Shown here: one piece after another, positions 22,168 to 36,375 of the stretch
Numbering within the stretch: the first letter of the stretch is position 1
Layout of the letters: each line of letters opens with the position of its first letter
NCBI GenBank assembly: GCA_905183005.1
Contig: CAJJDO010000033.1
Location: forward strand, 253,820 to 317,819
Direction of reading: 5' to 3'
DNA length: 64,000 nt
From: Paramecium pentaurelia
Taxonomy: Eukaryota; Ciliophora; Oligohymenophorea; Peniculida; Parameciidae
Notes under the pieces: generated by a model
Told to the model about the DNA's origin: nothing
Database searches by the model: none
Seen by the model: the letters and a program-made list of their open reading frames with translations, nothing else
Made by a program: the position numbers and the translations under genes

Positions 22168-22485
22168 ATGGATAAATATAATAGTATTTTTTATGAGTCT
22201 TTTAAAATTGAATTAGAATAATTTAAGAATATGTAGTATGAGTTTTAGTATGATTATTTTCACAACAATTTATATAGGATTATGTGTAAACAGTAAAGAA
22301 GTATGTTATTGAATGGTTTGATTTTGTAATTTTTGAAAGGAAATTTTATTAATAATAGGACAGAATTATTTGATAAAAAAATTAATAATGTTTATAGGTA
22401 TTTTTATAAGTTCACGTTATTATTTAAATCATTAGATATAGATATTTATATAATCCTATTTATCATAGTTAATAAAGATATTTGA
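22168..22485 (+). CDS. Small hypothetical protein, 105 aa
   Basis: An ATG immediately follows an in-frame TGA and the frame runs to TGA 22483-22485. The sequence (YESFKIELEQFKNMQYEFQY, then MCKQQRSMLLNGLILQFLKG) looks helical and protein-like, but the tail is hydrophobic and low in complexity. It sits between the divergent MCM3 and HECT starts, 52 bp ahead of the latter. A chance ORF or leader region is possible. Confidence 0.4.
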
Positions 22486-22537
22486 TATTCTTATTTAAAT
22501 GATTGTGTTGTTTTTATATTTAAAAAAAATAAATTTA

Positions 22538-25500
22538 ATGAGCTTTCCCCAACATATTCCAAGCACATCACTTAGTTTTTTAGATCCAAGTTTATTGATT
22601 GGGAATTTAGATTGGTTATATTTATTGTCGATGAAAGAGACAGATGGATTATCAGAAAAGTCTTTAACTAAGAGTGAAGATGTTTCTGGGTTTGATGCCT
22701 TTCTGGAGTAAGTAGACTTTACGAGATAAGCTTATATTAAATTAAGGTAGTGAAGTATTGTAATTAGAGCAGATAGGATTATTTTAATTTAATATAGCAT
22801 TCATCTCGAAATTTGACTGAGAGTCTCTTGAACTCTAAGAATGAATATTTTAGTAGAGCTAGTATGATGTTGAATAAGATCAATAAGAGTAAAATAGAGA
22901 GACCTATTGTAATGGCATAATGTAAGAAGAAGAATCTGTAATTTTAGATCACGAGTGTTCATATGAGGTTTTTAAATAATGTTAAGGAGTAATAAGTTGT
23001 TCTTCTTTGCAATCAAATCCAACAAGATGGCCTTGGGGATTAGAAGATTTTCATAAATCATTATGTAAATAAGAACTATTATCTCTTTTTTATGAACCAG
23101 ATTACTCTAGATAGAGCATAGATAAGAATTTATAAAGATTAATAAAGGAGATTGATCATAAATAATTGTCAAAGATATTGATAGATTATGCATTAAGAGT
23201 AGGAACGTTTAAATAAATGTTGAGTCTTTGTGATTTAAATATAAGAGAAATTATAAAATTACCAAGATTACAATAAAAGAGTCATCATTTACATTATATG
23301 AGATCATTATGTGATTAAGGAGGATTTACAATTACATAGTTATAGTAATTTACAAAACTAAATTATCATTAAATGACAATGACATCCTCTTAATGTTATT
23401 TGTATATATTAGTAAGTTCTCCAATAGGTGGTATGTATAAAGTTGGAACAGGAGAGGGTGGAACTATTGCTGGTAAGATATATCTACATTAACCAATAAA
23501 AAAATAAGATGATGTTTAATGGGTATTCCTTTAGAATAAATTATATCTAAAATAATAGAATGGAACATTGGATATTATATGTCCTGAAACATTTTAAACT
23601 CTAAGTTAAATGACATTACATTGTCCAGAATTATTTTAACATCCTTAAATGTAAGCAATAAATAAAAATTATCCATTGGTTACAGATGGAGAGAAATTAT
23701 TTATTATTGGAAGAAAATTAAATATTACAAAAATAGAAGGAGCTCCAACTAAAGTTACTAAAGAGCCTGCTGCTTCTAATTCCAGATAATCAAAAAAGAA
23801 AGAGACTGAAAATTAACCAGCTGATAATACAATCAAGATTATGGATTTCATTCTTTTTGAATTTGATTTGAATAAACCAACAGGAAATATATAAAATGAA
23901 GAAGAATCTGATAAGAAATTATTGGTTGAATTATATGAATCATTTTAAGGATATTTTAATAAGGCAGAGATTAGTAAAGCATTAAATTTGAATAAAAATG
24001 ATATGTAAAATGCTGCACAATGGTTAGTTGAAGAAGGTGAAAAAGAAAGAAATAAAACAACTGTTTCTGTATCCAAATAAACTTTATTGTGTTAAGCTGA
24101 AATAACTACTGACATTTCAGCAAAATAAGTAAAGAGTAGTGCTGATATAGGATGTAAAGAGGGATCCATATTATAACCATAAATTATAAGTAATATTATT
24201 TGGACTATGGATAAAAAATATTTAACAGCTTACTTTGAATTTGGAATTAAGATTTTTTCTAAAGATCCAGCTGATGAAAAAGAACTTGATTAAGTTAAAG
24301 ATGAATTCAATCTAAGAGATCATTATTCTACTAAAAAACCATCAGGTTCTACTCTATCGCTTAAAGGTACTTATATTACAACAGTCAATAAATACTATAA
24401 TGAATTCTATTAGAATCCCAATTATATTGTTTCTTATGAACATAATACAAAAAGGTTCTATGTTATGCATGTTTAATGGAATTCTACAGATTTATAATTC
24501 CCTGCCTTAGTTACTATAGGATCTGATTTTATTCATAGACCTTTAAATCTCAACTTGAATTAAGCAACTACTTTTGATGAAGAAGTAGTTAACTTCCTAC
24601 TTTAATAATAAGAATAACGGTATGATTAGGAATGGAGATTTAATGATTGGTATGTTGCATATTAAATAATGCTCAAGAATTTAAAAAGTATAACTGAACA
24701 TTTCTCAGAAGAAGAAGTAAAGAAAATATAGAATGAAAAATCAAAATATAGTTATCGTTTAAATAAATTACTTCATACAATTGATAATTCAAGAAGTGAA
24801 GTTGAGATTAGAAAGGTTTATGCTTTTTGTGTAGAAGGAACTTTTGAGGAGTTGAAACAGATTTGGTCACTTTTCAAGAAGTTTTATAAAATTCAATATC
24901 TTTAACTTTTATAATATTGGGTTTAATATAGTGAAATATCAATCTTGTTGAATGTTGGAATATATGAATTATTAAAAGAGATAGGAGAATATTTGATCTA
25001 AAATTGGTAAAGTGATTTGCATAGAAATATCTTTATTAAAGGTTGGACTCTCTTTATGTGTTCAAATTCACTTTAGTTATAGTATCTTAGATTAGGAGAT
25101 AATCAATTATTATAACAAATAATATCTACATATTCAAGTATATAATCAGAGACAGAATCTGCAATATTAAAATTGAAATCCAAACATGCTAGTTTAGATG
25201 AGGATTTCAAATCATGTATACATAAAAAAGGGACTTAGCGTTTGTTAATAGAACCATTATCAAGATTATTAGTTGAAACAATTTAGAGTACAAAATTATT
25301 CAAAAAGGTTTATCAAAATGGGTATTTTGAAGTTTGTGACATTTTCTAAATAAATCAATAATTTTGGATATTAGCAAAAGAATGGGCAATTCAATGTGAT
25401 TTAATTAAATGGTAATTCTTAAATATGCTATTTATTATGGCATTTAATGATAATAATGAATGGGAAGTTTAATATAAATTAGCATTCAATATATTATAAG

Positions 25501-28500
25501 TATTTGAATTGGGAATATCCAATAAAGAAGTCAAAGAATTAATAATCAAACATAATTTTCTTACTCATTTCTTACTTTAATTATTCCTATCACCTGTGAT
25601 ATAATGTCCCATAGATTGTAGTCTTTTATCAGTTTTAATGTAGATTAATCAAAACATTGAATTGTCTACAATTCCATCTCGAAGTCAAGGCATAGATCCT
25701 ATAGGATATAAAGTATTTGAAACTAGTCATCCATATGAAAGATAGAAAGTGTAGACTTTTGAAGATACTTACTTTCCTGGTGCTTTAGCTTTGGCTGTAG
25801 AATTTGATCCAAGATGTTCTAGTGATTAGGCTCATGATTTCTTAACAATTAATTCTTGGTATTCTCCTAATAGTGGACCTTTTGGATAATAAACAAAATT
25901 AAAGGATCCTATGGGAGTTTCATATAGAATTTCAGGTAAATTAAGTATCAGAAGGCCTATTTTGATGCTTGGTAATGTAATTTAAGCTGATTTTAGTCCA
26001 AGTGGATAAGTTAAAAATGAACATTCACTTAATAGATGGGGATTCAAAATTACTATTCGACCAGTTTATGGTGATACTTATCATGTGAGTAATGTTTTAC
26101 ATATGGTAATTTTGGAGAACATTTAAGCTTTGTTAGGATTCAATGAAAATAGAACATAATATGAAGAGAATAATTAGCATCTCTTAAAATGGAATATATT
26201 AAAAAATGGAAGAGCTGGATTTTAATATGATAAACATCTTATTAAAGTATTAGGATAATTATCAATCTCTAGTATGTCTTATGATGATGCCACATTATTA
26301 CATGAGAATGCAGGAGCCAATTCTTAATTAAAAAATAAATATTAATAATTGAAAGGAGATTTTATTAAAATTAATTATAAACCTAGAGAAATTCAAAAAA
26401 AAAATATCGATCTTTTACAATTATAATAAAATAAATATCTTTAATAAATATTCGATAAAAAAGGAGAATTCTATAAAATTATTTCAGATATTGTTAGTTA
26501 ATTTACTGATTCATTTCAATATAGAACTGCCAAATAAAAATCTGCTATGAAAGCACATATTGAAGAATTTAAATAAATTGAAATGCTTGTTATTTTAGTC
26601 ACTTTATATCATAGTGGATTATTGGATGAAATCAACTTATTGAATTTAGAAAATCATATAGACATGTTATAAGAAGCTAGAAATGATGTTATTAATTATA
26701 TGTTAAAAGAAGTAGAAACAATGATTGAATATTAATAAAATTATGAAGGAATGTCATTATAAGCAACAGAAATGATGGAATAATAGAAATTGAAATAAAT
26801 AAATGAGTAAATAGAAAATACTCTTTGGGATATGCTTTAAAAGAGATTAGAAGGTAATAGTGAAATGATTTATAAAATATGCACTCAATAAAATTTACCT
26901 ATTATAGAAAATAATCCAAATCTATCTTTAAGATAAATTCATAATAATATTTTAAAAAAAATTAGAGAATCAAAATTAGATTTAGTAAATCCATATTAAC
27001 ATATTGTTTAAGTAATAAAAAAAAGAATATTAATTCTATTCAATATTAATAATGTTTAATTGGTTGGTTAATAATAAATCATTTAAATTAAATCCTAATA
27101 ATCTATTGATTCTGGAAGTATTAAATAATTAAAACCACTTGGTATTGAGAGATCTATATCTCATTAAATAGATGATAAAAATATTGATAGTTAGAAATTA
27201 TTAAAATTTAGATAATGGTTAGATAGTTATTAAAAATGGAAAGTTCTTCATAATGTTAATTTAAATTAAATTTCTGCAGAATCTTTAGATATTCCTCCTG
27301 TTAAATCTGTCATTCTATTTCTATAATAGGATGTTAATGAATCTTTGATTTAAGTTATGGATTTACATAATAGAAGATGCATAAGAAGAATAGCTTGTCT
27401 TAAATTTCTAAATGAATTTCAAGGTTAAAGTGGAGGAATCTTATGTGAAGATATTATGAATTATAAAATCGAATTTGCTAGTTCAAATATAAAAGAAATA
27501 CTTTTGTAGGAAGTAGTTAAAAGATTAAATTATCTAATGTAATCTATTAAAAATGATTATGCTACATATTTAAATTAAGCAATTACTTAATAAATTGATG
27601 GAACATTACTTGAATAATTAAAAGTCATATGTATGACTTTATGTGAAATTAATTAATTATTTTAAGTAGATAATAACATTTTATGGAAAAGTAGAGAACA
27701 TGATTATAATCCTCACTTTAATCCTATATTTAAATAATTCTTAAATAATATTATTATAACTGGATTATTAAGTTTAGCTTTTGTAAATTTGGATCAATAA
27801 TATTAATCTGTTGCTATTTTGAGTTAAAATATTTTAAATAATGTTAAAGAGACTTTATACATAATAACTGATAATTTGATGACTGATGATATTCTTTAAT
27901 AATTGATATAAATATTGTCATAAGAATTGGGAATATCTTTATAAGGAAATGAAATCAATTGCAGATTACTAACAAAATTGTATGATTTAATAGGTGTTAA
28001 GAGAGTGAATTTCTTACTTACTAATATTTTGGATTGTTTGATAATTCATGAAAATTAAGATGTCCCATCATCCTTAGTGAAATTGATTTTCTATATCTTA
28101 AACCATACTAATACTCCATCAACAATGAGATTAGCAATTAGAATATCAAAGTATTTTAACAATATCAATCTTAATAAGATCAAATATACTCCAAAATATT
28201 TATGGATATATTATGAGAATTGTAATTAGTAATAAATTAAAGTCTTATAAGAAAATAAAGAATTATATTTTAATGAAGTATTAATAGAAAGAGTAGGATA
28301 TATGATATAATAAGGTGAAGATACTGATAATTAAAATATTAATATATTGTTATAAAATGAATTAGTGAATGTCTAAAAAAAGATGATTAATTCATCAAAC
28401 ACCAATTATGATTAAAATAATAATTAATAATATAGAGTGATATTACATTTATGTTAAGAAGAAGAAATATCTATTTTACTAAAAATTTTATATTGGTGGG

Positions 28501-31500
28501 AAGAATTGTATCCAAGTATGAAATTAAAGTTACCTCAAACATACTAAGAATATTTGGATTTAAAGGAGAAGGAGAAAAAAAGAGAAGAATAAAAGACTTA
28601 ATAATAAGAAGTAATTGCATAATAAACAGAATTTTAATCTTAAAGACAACAATAACAATAGCAATATAAATTATTAGAGAGAGTTTTGATGACTTAGCCA
28701 GAAATCTAATAACAAGATTATTTATTAGGATGGGGATTCAATTATAGTAATTTATATAGTGATATGAAGAATGGACCATCAGATAATAAAAAACACTCAT
28801 CTGGAAGAGTGAAAAAATAAATAAAGAAATATTGGAGACCTTTGAATTTCTAAGAATTGGAAAGATTGTATGAAGAATTATATAAATAAAATGAAGATAT
28901 CAAATAATTTCCAGATGAATAAGCATTTTTGAAATAAAGAAACTTTATAACAAGAATACATTCACATTTAAAGGAAATAAAGAATTATGGAAGTTTATTA
29001 ACAGTTTATGGTTGTATTCCTTTTAGTGAAATATTTACACTCCAAAAAGCATAGGTTCTAATTGAATTAATATAATCAGCATTAAATGGAACATTACCAA
29101 ATATACCAATAAATGATTTATCTGAAGAATTCAAAAATAAGGCTGATCCAAATAAATATATTCTTATGGGAGCAATCAAAGAGGTTGCACCTCCAAAAGG
29201 TAAATCATAACCATAAAAAGCACCTACTTAAATTCCACCATAACCAACAAGTGGTAAATCATAGATATCTGTAAGTGTTTGTGATGTTTATACATTCTAG
29301 TCTTTTGAATTTAGAATGGATTATATTACCTTATTACCATATGGAAATACAAGTGTTATCTTTTATAATGAAATCAATAGAAGTTCATCCTTCACATAAT
29401 AATTAGTAAATGGATAAATAATTGGTTAATTGATTTATGAACTTAGTCAATTATTATGTCATTAATAGATTGATATTAATAATTAAAGTAAGTATTACAA
29501 ACTAGGATATACTACTATTTTATCATAATAATTAATATAAATAGCTCCAGGAATCCCAGTATAAATTAAGAAACACAAATCATATGATAAATAATATGTT
29601 GTATCTGGTGGAGACTATTGTGGATAGAAAGAACTTAGATTACTATCAAATAATGATGATAAACTTAATTTATAAGTTGTAAAATTAGATGAAATTGAAT
29701 TAATATAATAAGATATCCCATAATAGATAACTCAAGAATAGATATTAGAATTGATAGAAAAAGAGAATGATAAATTCATTTTAAGAAATCTCTTCATTAT
29801 GGCAAGTAAATTGGAATGGAAGGGATATAATGTAGAAAAAATTATTAATAAAATATTAAATTTGGCTACACTTTATTAAGGAGATAACAAGTTCAATTAA
29901 GCTTGGGAACGATTAATTGATAGTAAATTATAACCTAATTATTTCTTCCCCATAGAAATCCCTAAGTCTATTACATTCTTACAATAACTATAATAAGTTG
30001 AATAGGAAGATTGTAAGATTGAGCCTTTTGTAGAAAATGTTGATAATACAATTATAGTTGGCAGTACCTACATGTAATCGTTGCCTGAAGCTTGCATTGT
30101 CTCAAATGAGTTGAAATTAGTTCAATATTGGGAGAAGAATATCTTACCTAAAATATATGATTATGTCAAAGGTTCATTAAGACCATATGAGATAGAAGAT
30201 TTCTTTGAATAAATACGTTAACAATTGAGAAAAGGAGAATAAAGTAGAGCTTTAGAAATAGCTTATATTGTATGTGATCAGAGAATGCCAAATGGTGTTA
30301 TAATACCTGAATCTAATCATGATTGGAGTACATTAACAATAGAAGAAGTATAAGCTGGACAATATGTACTTTGTAGACTTATTGATAAAACATCAGAATA
30401 ATTATACTCTAAAGAATATTTACATTATAAAAAGTAAGGTTAAACTTTTATTTGTGGACAAATCATAGGTGTTGATTAAAGATCATCTTCTGTATTGATT
30501 ACACATATGGATATTAATAATTCACAACTTTATGCTACTTGGTTTCCTGTAAGTGCATTGAAATAGGTTTAATTATATATTCCTCCAAATGCTAATGCTT
30601 ATTAATAAGAGACTATCTTAAAAGAATATAATAGAGAATTAGATTTAGAATTAAGTAAATAAGCTAGATAATTGTATATTTTATTAAGTCAAACTATCAA
30701 TATTGATCCTATCATCTATTTATAATTGGCTATGCAATTTGAAGGTTCATGCATTAATGGTTGGCTTACAGAATAATTAATTGATGAGAATACAAAAATA
30801 AACTAGAAATTAAATCAATTTTTATAGAATCCTGAATTAATATTTAGTTGGTTATTTAAATCTTTTGATTAAATTCAATAATTTGTTCATCAAAATAAAT
30901 TATTATTGGATTTAGTCAAATCACAAAAGAAACCTATAGAACTCAATTCTGACTTAGATATTGCTGGTTTGGCTATTGTATTTAAGAATGATGCAACTTT
31001 ATGTACTTGTTCTGGCATCAATTTTTATAAAGATAGATTGGGTATCAACGATTTTTATACTATAAGCAGTGGCAAAGAAACAAGAGGTAGATTATCTCCT
31101 ATAGTATTAAATTAAAAGAATGTTTATTGTGAGTATTATTTTAATGGAGAAGCCTTACCAATCTATTAATAAAAATCATGTGTATCTCGTTTACCTTGTG
31201 TTGTCTATAAAATTCCTACTTTATGGAATACTGTCTGTTATGTGATAGATTAAATGAGCACAATTTTCATTAAAAACAAAGACATTCCTAATATGAAGAA
31301 TATCAATAATCTTTTAGAAAAAGTATATGAATAATAACCACATATTCTAAATCAATCTATAATAAAATTATTAATTAGAAATATTCGCAAATTGTAAACT
31401 ATTTCTAATGAAACCTTAACAGATGATTTATTATCATAATTAGTTAATGATGCTGTCAAAATTTATAATATTTAAAAAGTAGAACCAAATGTTTTATATT

Positions 31501-34367
31501 CATCTTATCTCTAAGATATTACTGAACTATTAGCAGTGGCTATTCCTAATAAGACTAAACTATAAATTCCAGATTGGTTAAATGCTTATCGACATTTGAT
31601 TTAAATTGCAGAATTTATTAAATGTGGTAAACCTTTATACAATGAATAAATTGAATAAATTAATGGAATGTTAGAATCTAATTAATGGGAACATTTAATT
31701 TATATGTAAGAATTGCCTTGTGATATTTAAGATATATTACAAGAACAATTAGTAAGAATATTAAATCCTTAAATAGATTTATTTAGAAACTAAAATTAAA
31801 CAATTATTTTGATTGATGGATTTTAATAATTAAATTTAGAGAATATTGAAATAGAGTTGCCTCCTGAACCTATCTAAGAAGCTGTAAAATTATGGGAATG
31901 TGAAATATGTACTTTTGCTTAAAATTTGTGGGATTCATCATAATGTTCTATGTGTGATAATCCAGCACCAGCCAACAAAATTCCTTATAAAGGAGGAGCT
32001 GAAGATTAATCTTAATAATAAGAATAATAATAAAATTATACAAATATTGATGAAGAAGATGAAAAAGCTGATAAAAGAGAATAGTAACTTTTTGAAGATT
32101 TAATTGAAAATATTCATGATAAGATTAAAAAGTATTATGCTGAAAAATAAAGGGAGAAGGAATAAAAAATGAAGTAAATTAATCAAGAAATTGAAGCTTA
32201 ATAAAATTTATTAAAATAACTAAATAAATAATAAGAAAAAAAATAAAAATAATAAGTATATAAATCTAAGTTCAAATAAATTAAATAACCATAATAATAA
32301 TAATTATAATAATAAAAAATTTAGGATTGTCAATTAAAATTATAAAAACTAACATCTGAATTATAAGAATTATAAACTATTAAACTTGAAAACAATTTCT
32401 AAATCTATTCAGGCAAATAAATAATTGAAAAAGCTACATCCTTTTTACAAGAATTCTTATAAAACAGATTAGAATATTTTAGAAAATAAATCAATCCTTA
32501 ATATTTAGAAGAAATGAGTTGTATGGATGCAATAGAAAGTTGGAAATACTTAGAATCATTAGGTTATGATTTCCATTATTAATTAATTAACAATCCAAAG
32601 ACTATTGAAACTTTACCAATTTAATAGATGAAACATCTTCTTAAATTAATTGAATTTGATATTTGCAAAGAAACTAAAGCTGTAAGAACTTACAATCCTA
32701 AAAATATTAGGAATCAAATTGATGAATAGGCTATTAATTATTAAGATTTTATTAATTGTTTAACTAAATATTAGGATCTTGTTAATGCTCCATTATTAGT
32801 TATTAGGTAATCTTGGGCAATCATCAAATTATTTAATCGTTATTTAGAGACTTGTGGTCAATTTATTAATATGGATGTTCCAATTGGTACATCTTAATAA
32901 TTCCTATAAAATACAAACTTTTTGTCAATGGGCAATTATATGCAAGTCTTACGATAAATTTGTATGACTCCTACAAAAGTAGATATAGTTTAGAGAGTTC
33001 TAAATAAAACAAGTATTAGTAGAGACTCACCACCAAAGATTAATGTTGAACGTATACGTTTAGCTAATCGAAATGGAAAAGTAAATCAATAAGATTACTT
33101 ATTTACTATGGCATATGAATAAATGAAAAATATACCTCCTACTTTATTAAGACCAATAAAACCATAAGGAACTGATCCATTCTTAGCATTTGAAGTTAAT
33201 TTCAAAGGTGAGGATGTCTAAGGAGAAAGTGGACCATATAGATAATTTTTTGCTGATATTAGTAAAGAATTATAAACATCATCATTATTATTATATCCTT
33301 CAACTAACAATTAAGCAAAATTAGGAAATCATAAAGATAAATTTGTTTTGAATCCTAGTGCAAAATCTAATTATTATTTACATTTATATGAATTCCTTGG
33401 AGTTTTGATGGCTATTGCAATTAGAACAGCTACTCATTTCTCTTTAGATTTACCATCAATATTTTGGAAATAAATTGTAGGTGAGAAAATTACATTTGAA
33501 GACATTGAGTAAATAGATGCAACAATGTGCAATTTAATTAATTTTATGTAAGAATGTCCTGAATCAACATTTGAAGAGAATATTTTTGAAAATTGGGTTA
33601 CTTTGAGAACTGATAAAAGTATATAGGAATTAAAAGAAGTAATTTTATATATTTTAATCTATTTCTTTAGAATGGCAGTAAAATACCAGTTAAATATGAA
33701 GAAAGACTTGAGTACATTAAAAAATTAATAGAAGTCAAATGCACTGAAAGTGAGTTGTAATGTGAAAGTTTAATCAAAGGATTAATCAAAATAATTCCTT
33801 CACCTTTATTAAATTGTATATTTCTTTTTATATCATATATTAGGGGTATCAGCAGAAGATTTAGAATTATGGGTTTGTGGAAGACCTATTGTAGATGTAG
33901 ATCTGTTAAAGAGACATACAAGATATTCTGGGGACTTAAATGAAAATAGTGAAAGAATCAAATTCTTTTGGGAGGCACTTTATGAATTATCAGAATAAGA
34001 GAAATTGAGATTTATTAAATTTTGTTGGGGTTAAGAAAGATTACCTGCAAATGATGAAGAATTTGATAGAAATTAAATTAGATTTATGATAAAACCTTCA
34101 ACTGTTCATACAAAATAACCTAATAAAGCTTTGCCAAAAGCAGATACTTGTTTCTTTAATTTAGAATTACCAAATTATTCTAGCAAAGATGTAATTAAAT
34201 TATATATTAAAATATAGATTTTGAAGAAGTAATTATTAACAGCCATAAATTTGGATTGTGATAGTATGAATGCTGATCCAAGAGTAAATTTAGATCCAAA
34301 TGCTCGTAATAGACGTAATAGGGAAGATGATGAAGATGATAGTGTATTTGATGGACGTGAATGGTGA
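22538..34367 (+). CDS. Giant HECT-type E3 ubiquitin ligase, about 3,906 aa
   Basis: Four introns: 22708-22730 and 22862-22887 (both AAG ends) near the start, 33639-33670 and 33816-33843 inside the HECT domain. Between them runs a stop-free code-6 frame of over 10 kb. Domains in order: a UBA-like helix bundle about residues 442-490 (LVELYESFQGYFNKAEISKA, AAQWLVEEGE); a beta-sandwich about 1045-1170 (YFPGALALAVEFDPRCSSDQ) as found in very large HECT/ZZ proteins; a RanBP2-type zinc finger near 3100 (WECEICTFAQNLWDSSQCSM, CD); a Gln-rich coiled coil; and a C-terminal HECT domain from about 3535 (GEDVQGESGPYRQFFADI; WVSAEDLELWVCG; FWEALYELSEQEKLRF). The catalytic Cys is Cys3835 in LPKADTCFFNLELPNYSS. 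An acidic tail of about 55 residues follows the usual HECT end. It would transfer ubiquitin from an E2 to substrates; HECTD4/HERC-like architecture is the closest idea. Confidence 0.93.
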
Positions 34368-34593
34368 AATCATATATATATATATTATTAATATATTAAC
34401 TTATGTAGAGATTAATTTTATAAAATAATTTAGAAATCATATGTAGTATTATTTTTAATTAATTATATCTATATTTAGTGATTGTTAATAATTATTTTTA
34501 TTTTTTTTGGAAAGAAGTTGCTTTTTTTCAGTTTGGTGAAATCCATAAAATAGAATACTATCAAAAAAATACATAAAGAAATTTAATTGATAT

Positions 34594-35235
34594 TCAAAAT
34601 TTCATATTTGTGGAGAATATGTTTTGGCTATATGATTCTGATTACTCTTCTTTAATTTCTTCCTTGACATTCTAATTTAAATGGTTTGGTTGATATTCTT
34701 CTTTTGTATAATATGTTCTTGAATATTAATATTCAATCTTTATCTTTTATGAAAATGAATCCTCACTTTTAACATCAATAGAATCTTTTTTATTTTATTT
34801 TCTAACCAGAGCAGCTTTTCTAATCTTACCTTTATTTTTTCTTATAAAAGCTCTAAGAAATCCCATTTTTTTATTTGAAAAATCTTCAATATTTTGACCC
34901 ATCAAACTTACTTTATTGAATATCTAAATGTAATCTTCTAATGTTTTTTTTGGAATTTTAACTATGTTTGCAGCTTCTTAAAGTGTGATTCTTGATTTCT
35001 TTTTACACTCTTACGATATACCTTACTCATATATTCTTCTCCATTCTCTTACTCTATATAAAGCTTCATCAACACTTCTTTCCTTAACTCTTTTATCAGA
35101 AAAATGAGAGTAATAGTCTTAATAGTCTTTAAGCATTAAGTAATTAAAAAATTATTTATAATAATCTTCTTAACTATATTTAAAAAAGGCTTGATTGGTA
35201 TAGTGGTTTAATTCTATTTGATAAAAAAATGTCAT
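34594..35235 (-). CDS. Hypothetical protein with possible helix-turn-helix, 213 aa
   Basis: Intronless, from ATG 35235 to TGA 34594. A central block, VDEALYRVREWRRIYEQG then SRITLQEAANIVKIPKKTLE, has the feel of a DNA-binding helix-turn-helix (LxxAAxxVxIxxxTLxxY), followed by MGFLRAFIRKNKGKIRK. I recall similar blocks as a lineage-specific family in ciliates, possibly regulators, but cannot name it. The C-terminus is Lys/Glu/Gln-rich. Nuclear function is inference only. It is convergent with the HECT gene (226 bp between stops). Confidence 0.7.
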
Positions 35236-35624
35236 TTTCAAATATTAATGATATTTAGAATGATTCATGATATATCAAGAGTTGAAAATTCATAATATCT
35301 CAAAATTTAAAAGTCTTTTAATTCTCAATTATAATATAAATTCCAAAAAGAAATTCAAACATTCTTAATTTTTTTTATAAACTTTTTCACTTAAAAACAA
35401 TTATATTAAAAATAATATAATTTTCATATTATTATATCAACTAAAATAAATTATGCAATTATAAAACATAGATAGATATTATAATACATTGATTCAAAAT
35501 TGAATCTAAGATGTAAATGCTGCTCATAATCATTAAGTGAATTTTAAAGCTTCTAATATAAAAGCATCTTCAAATTTCCTTTATTATTCTTATTTTATTC
35601 TATTTCTTTTTATTAAGTATATAA
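35236..35624. other. Intergenic, nothing recognised
   Basis: AT-rich interval. Short code-6 frames exist near 35460-35580 on the minus strand but lack a start and clear composition. It could be a 3' extension of the uncertain upstream gene. Confidence 0.35.
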
Positions 35625-36282
35625 TCATTATTCATTATTGAATGATGTTTAATATTTTTCTAATTATTTTTAGTAGTTTATCATAGGTTTTTATTATTGC
35701 CATATTGTAATATTATGATTTACTTTAGTTTCTTCAATTATACATAATTTTACTAAAAAATTAAAGTAAACTTTTTGAAAGTCTATTTTTTTTTGGAAAT
35801 GTAGTGTAATTAAATTTGCCTACTTGATACGCACTACCTTCTGATAATTATTTAACAAAATTTTATTATCTAATAGATTAAGAATATATCATAGTACATG
35901 CTTGTTTATAGAAATTTGAAATATAAGTATGCAAGATTGGTTGTATTAACTGACTCAACTAAGTAATCTCGAATTTTAGTTAGATTATATCATCATTCTT
36001 TAACTTTAGATATACTTATTAAAAATTGAAGATAAAATTAGAGTTTTTGATTACTTTTGGAAATTTAACATATATATATCTGTGTATGATAACAATAGAA
36101 TAATTAATCACATCATATTCAAGATCACAAGCTTTTTCAATATAGTAATATCTAGCAATTTAAATCATAAATCTAAGAATATATTAGATGTTGAAATAAA
36201 TATTAACAATTTTTATTCTATTTATGATTTGTTTTAAAGATAGATAATAATAATTATTAATAATTAATAGATATTGTTTCAT
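35625..36282 (-). CDS. Uncertain protein or decayed gene, weakly cyclin-box-like
   Basis: A frame from ATG 36282 runs 182 aa to a TGA at 35734. A possible 31-nt intron ending in AAG, at about 35723-35753, would extend it to 208 aa ending at 35625. The segment ILRFMIQIARYYYIEKACDL then VINYSIVIIHRYI weakly resembles the first cyclin-box helices of P-type cyclins (IARY...Y.IDR), but what follows does not align well. It is very Ile/Tyr/Asn-rich. It may be a diverged cyclin, a relic, or a chance frame. Confidence 0.35.
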
Positions 36283-36375
36283 ATGATCAATTAATCCATA
36301 AAATAATAAAATTAAAAGGGAATAGAATAAAATATATAAATATAATGATCTATTTTTTCATTTTCAAGTATGCTC

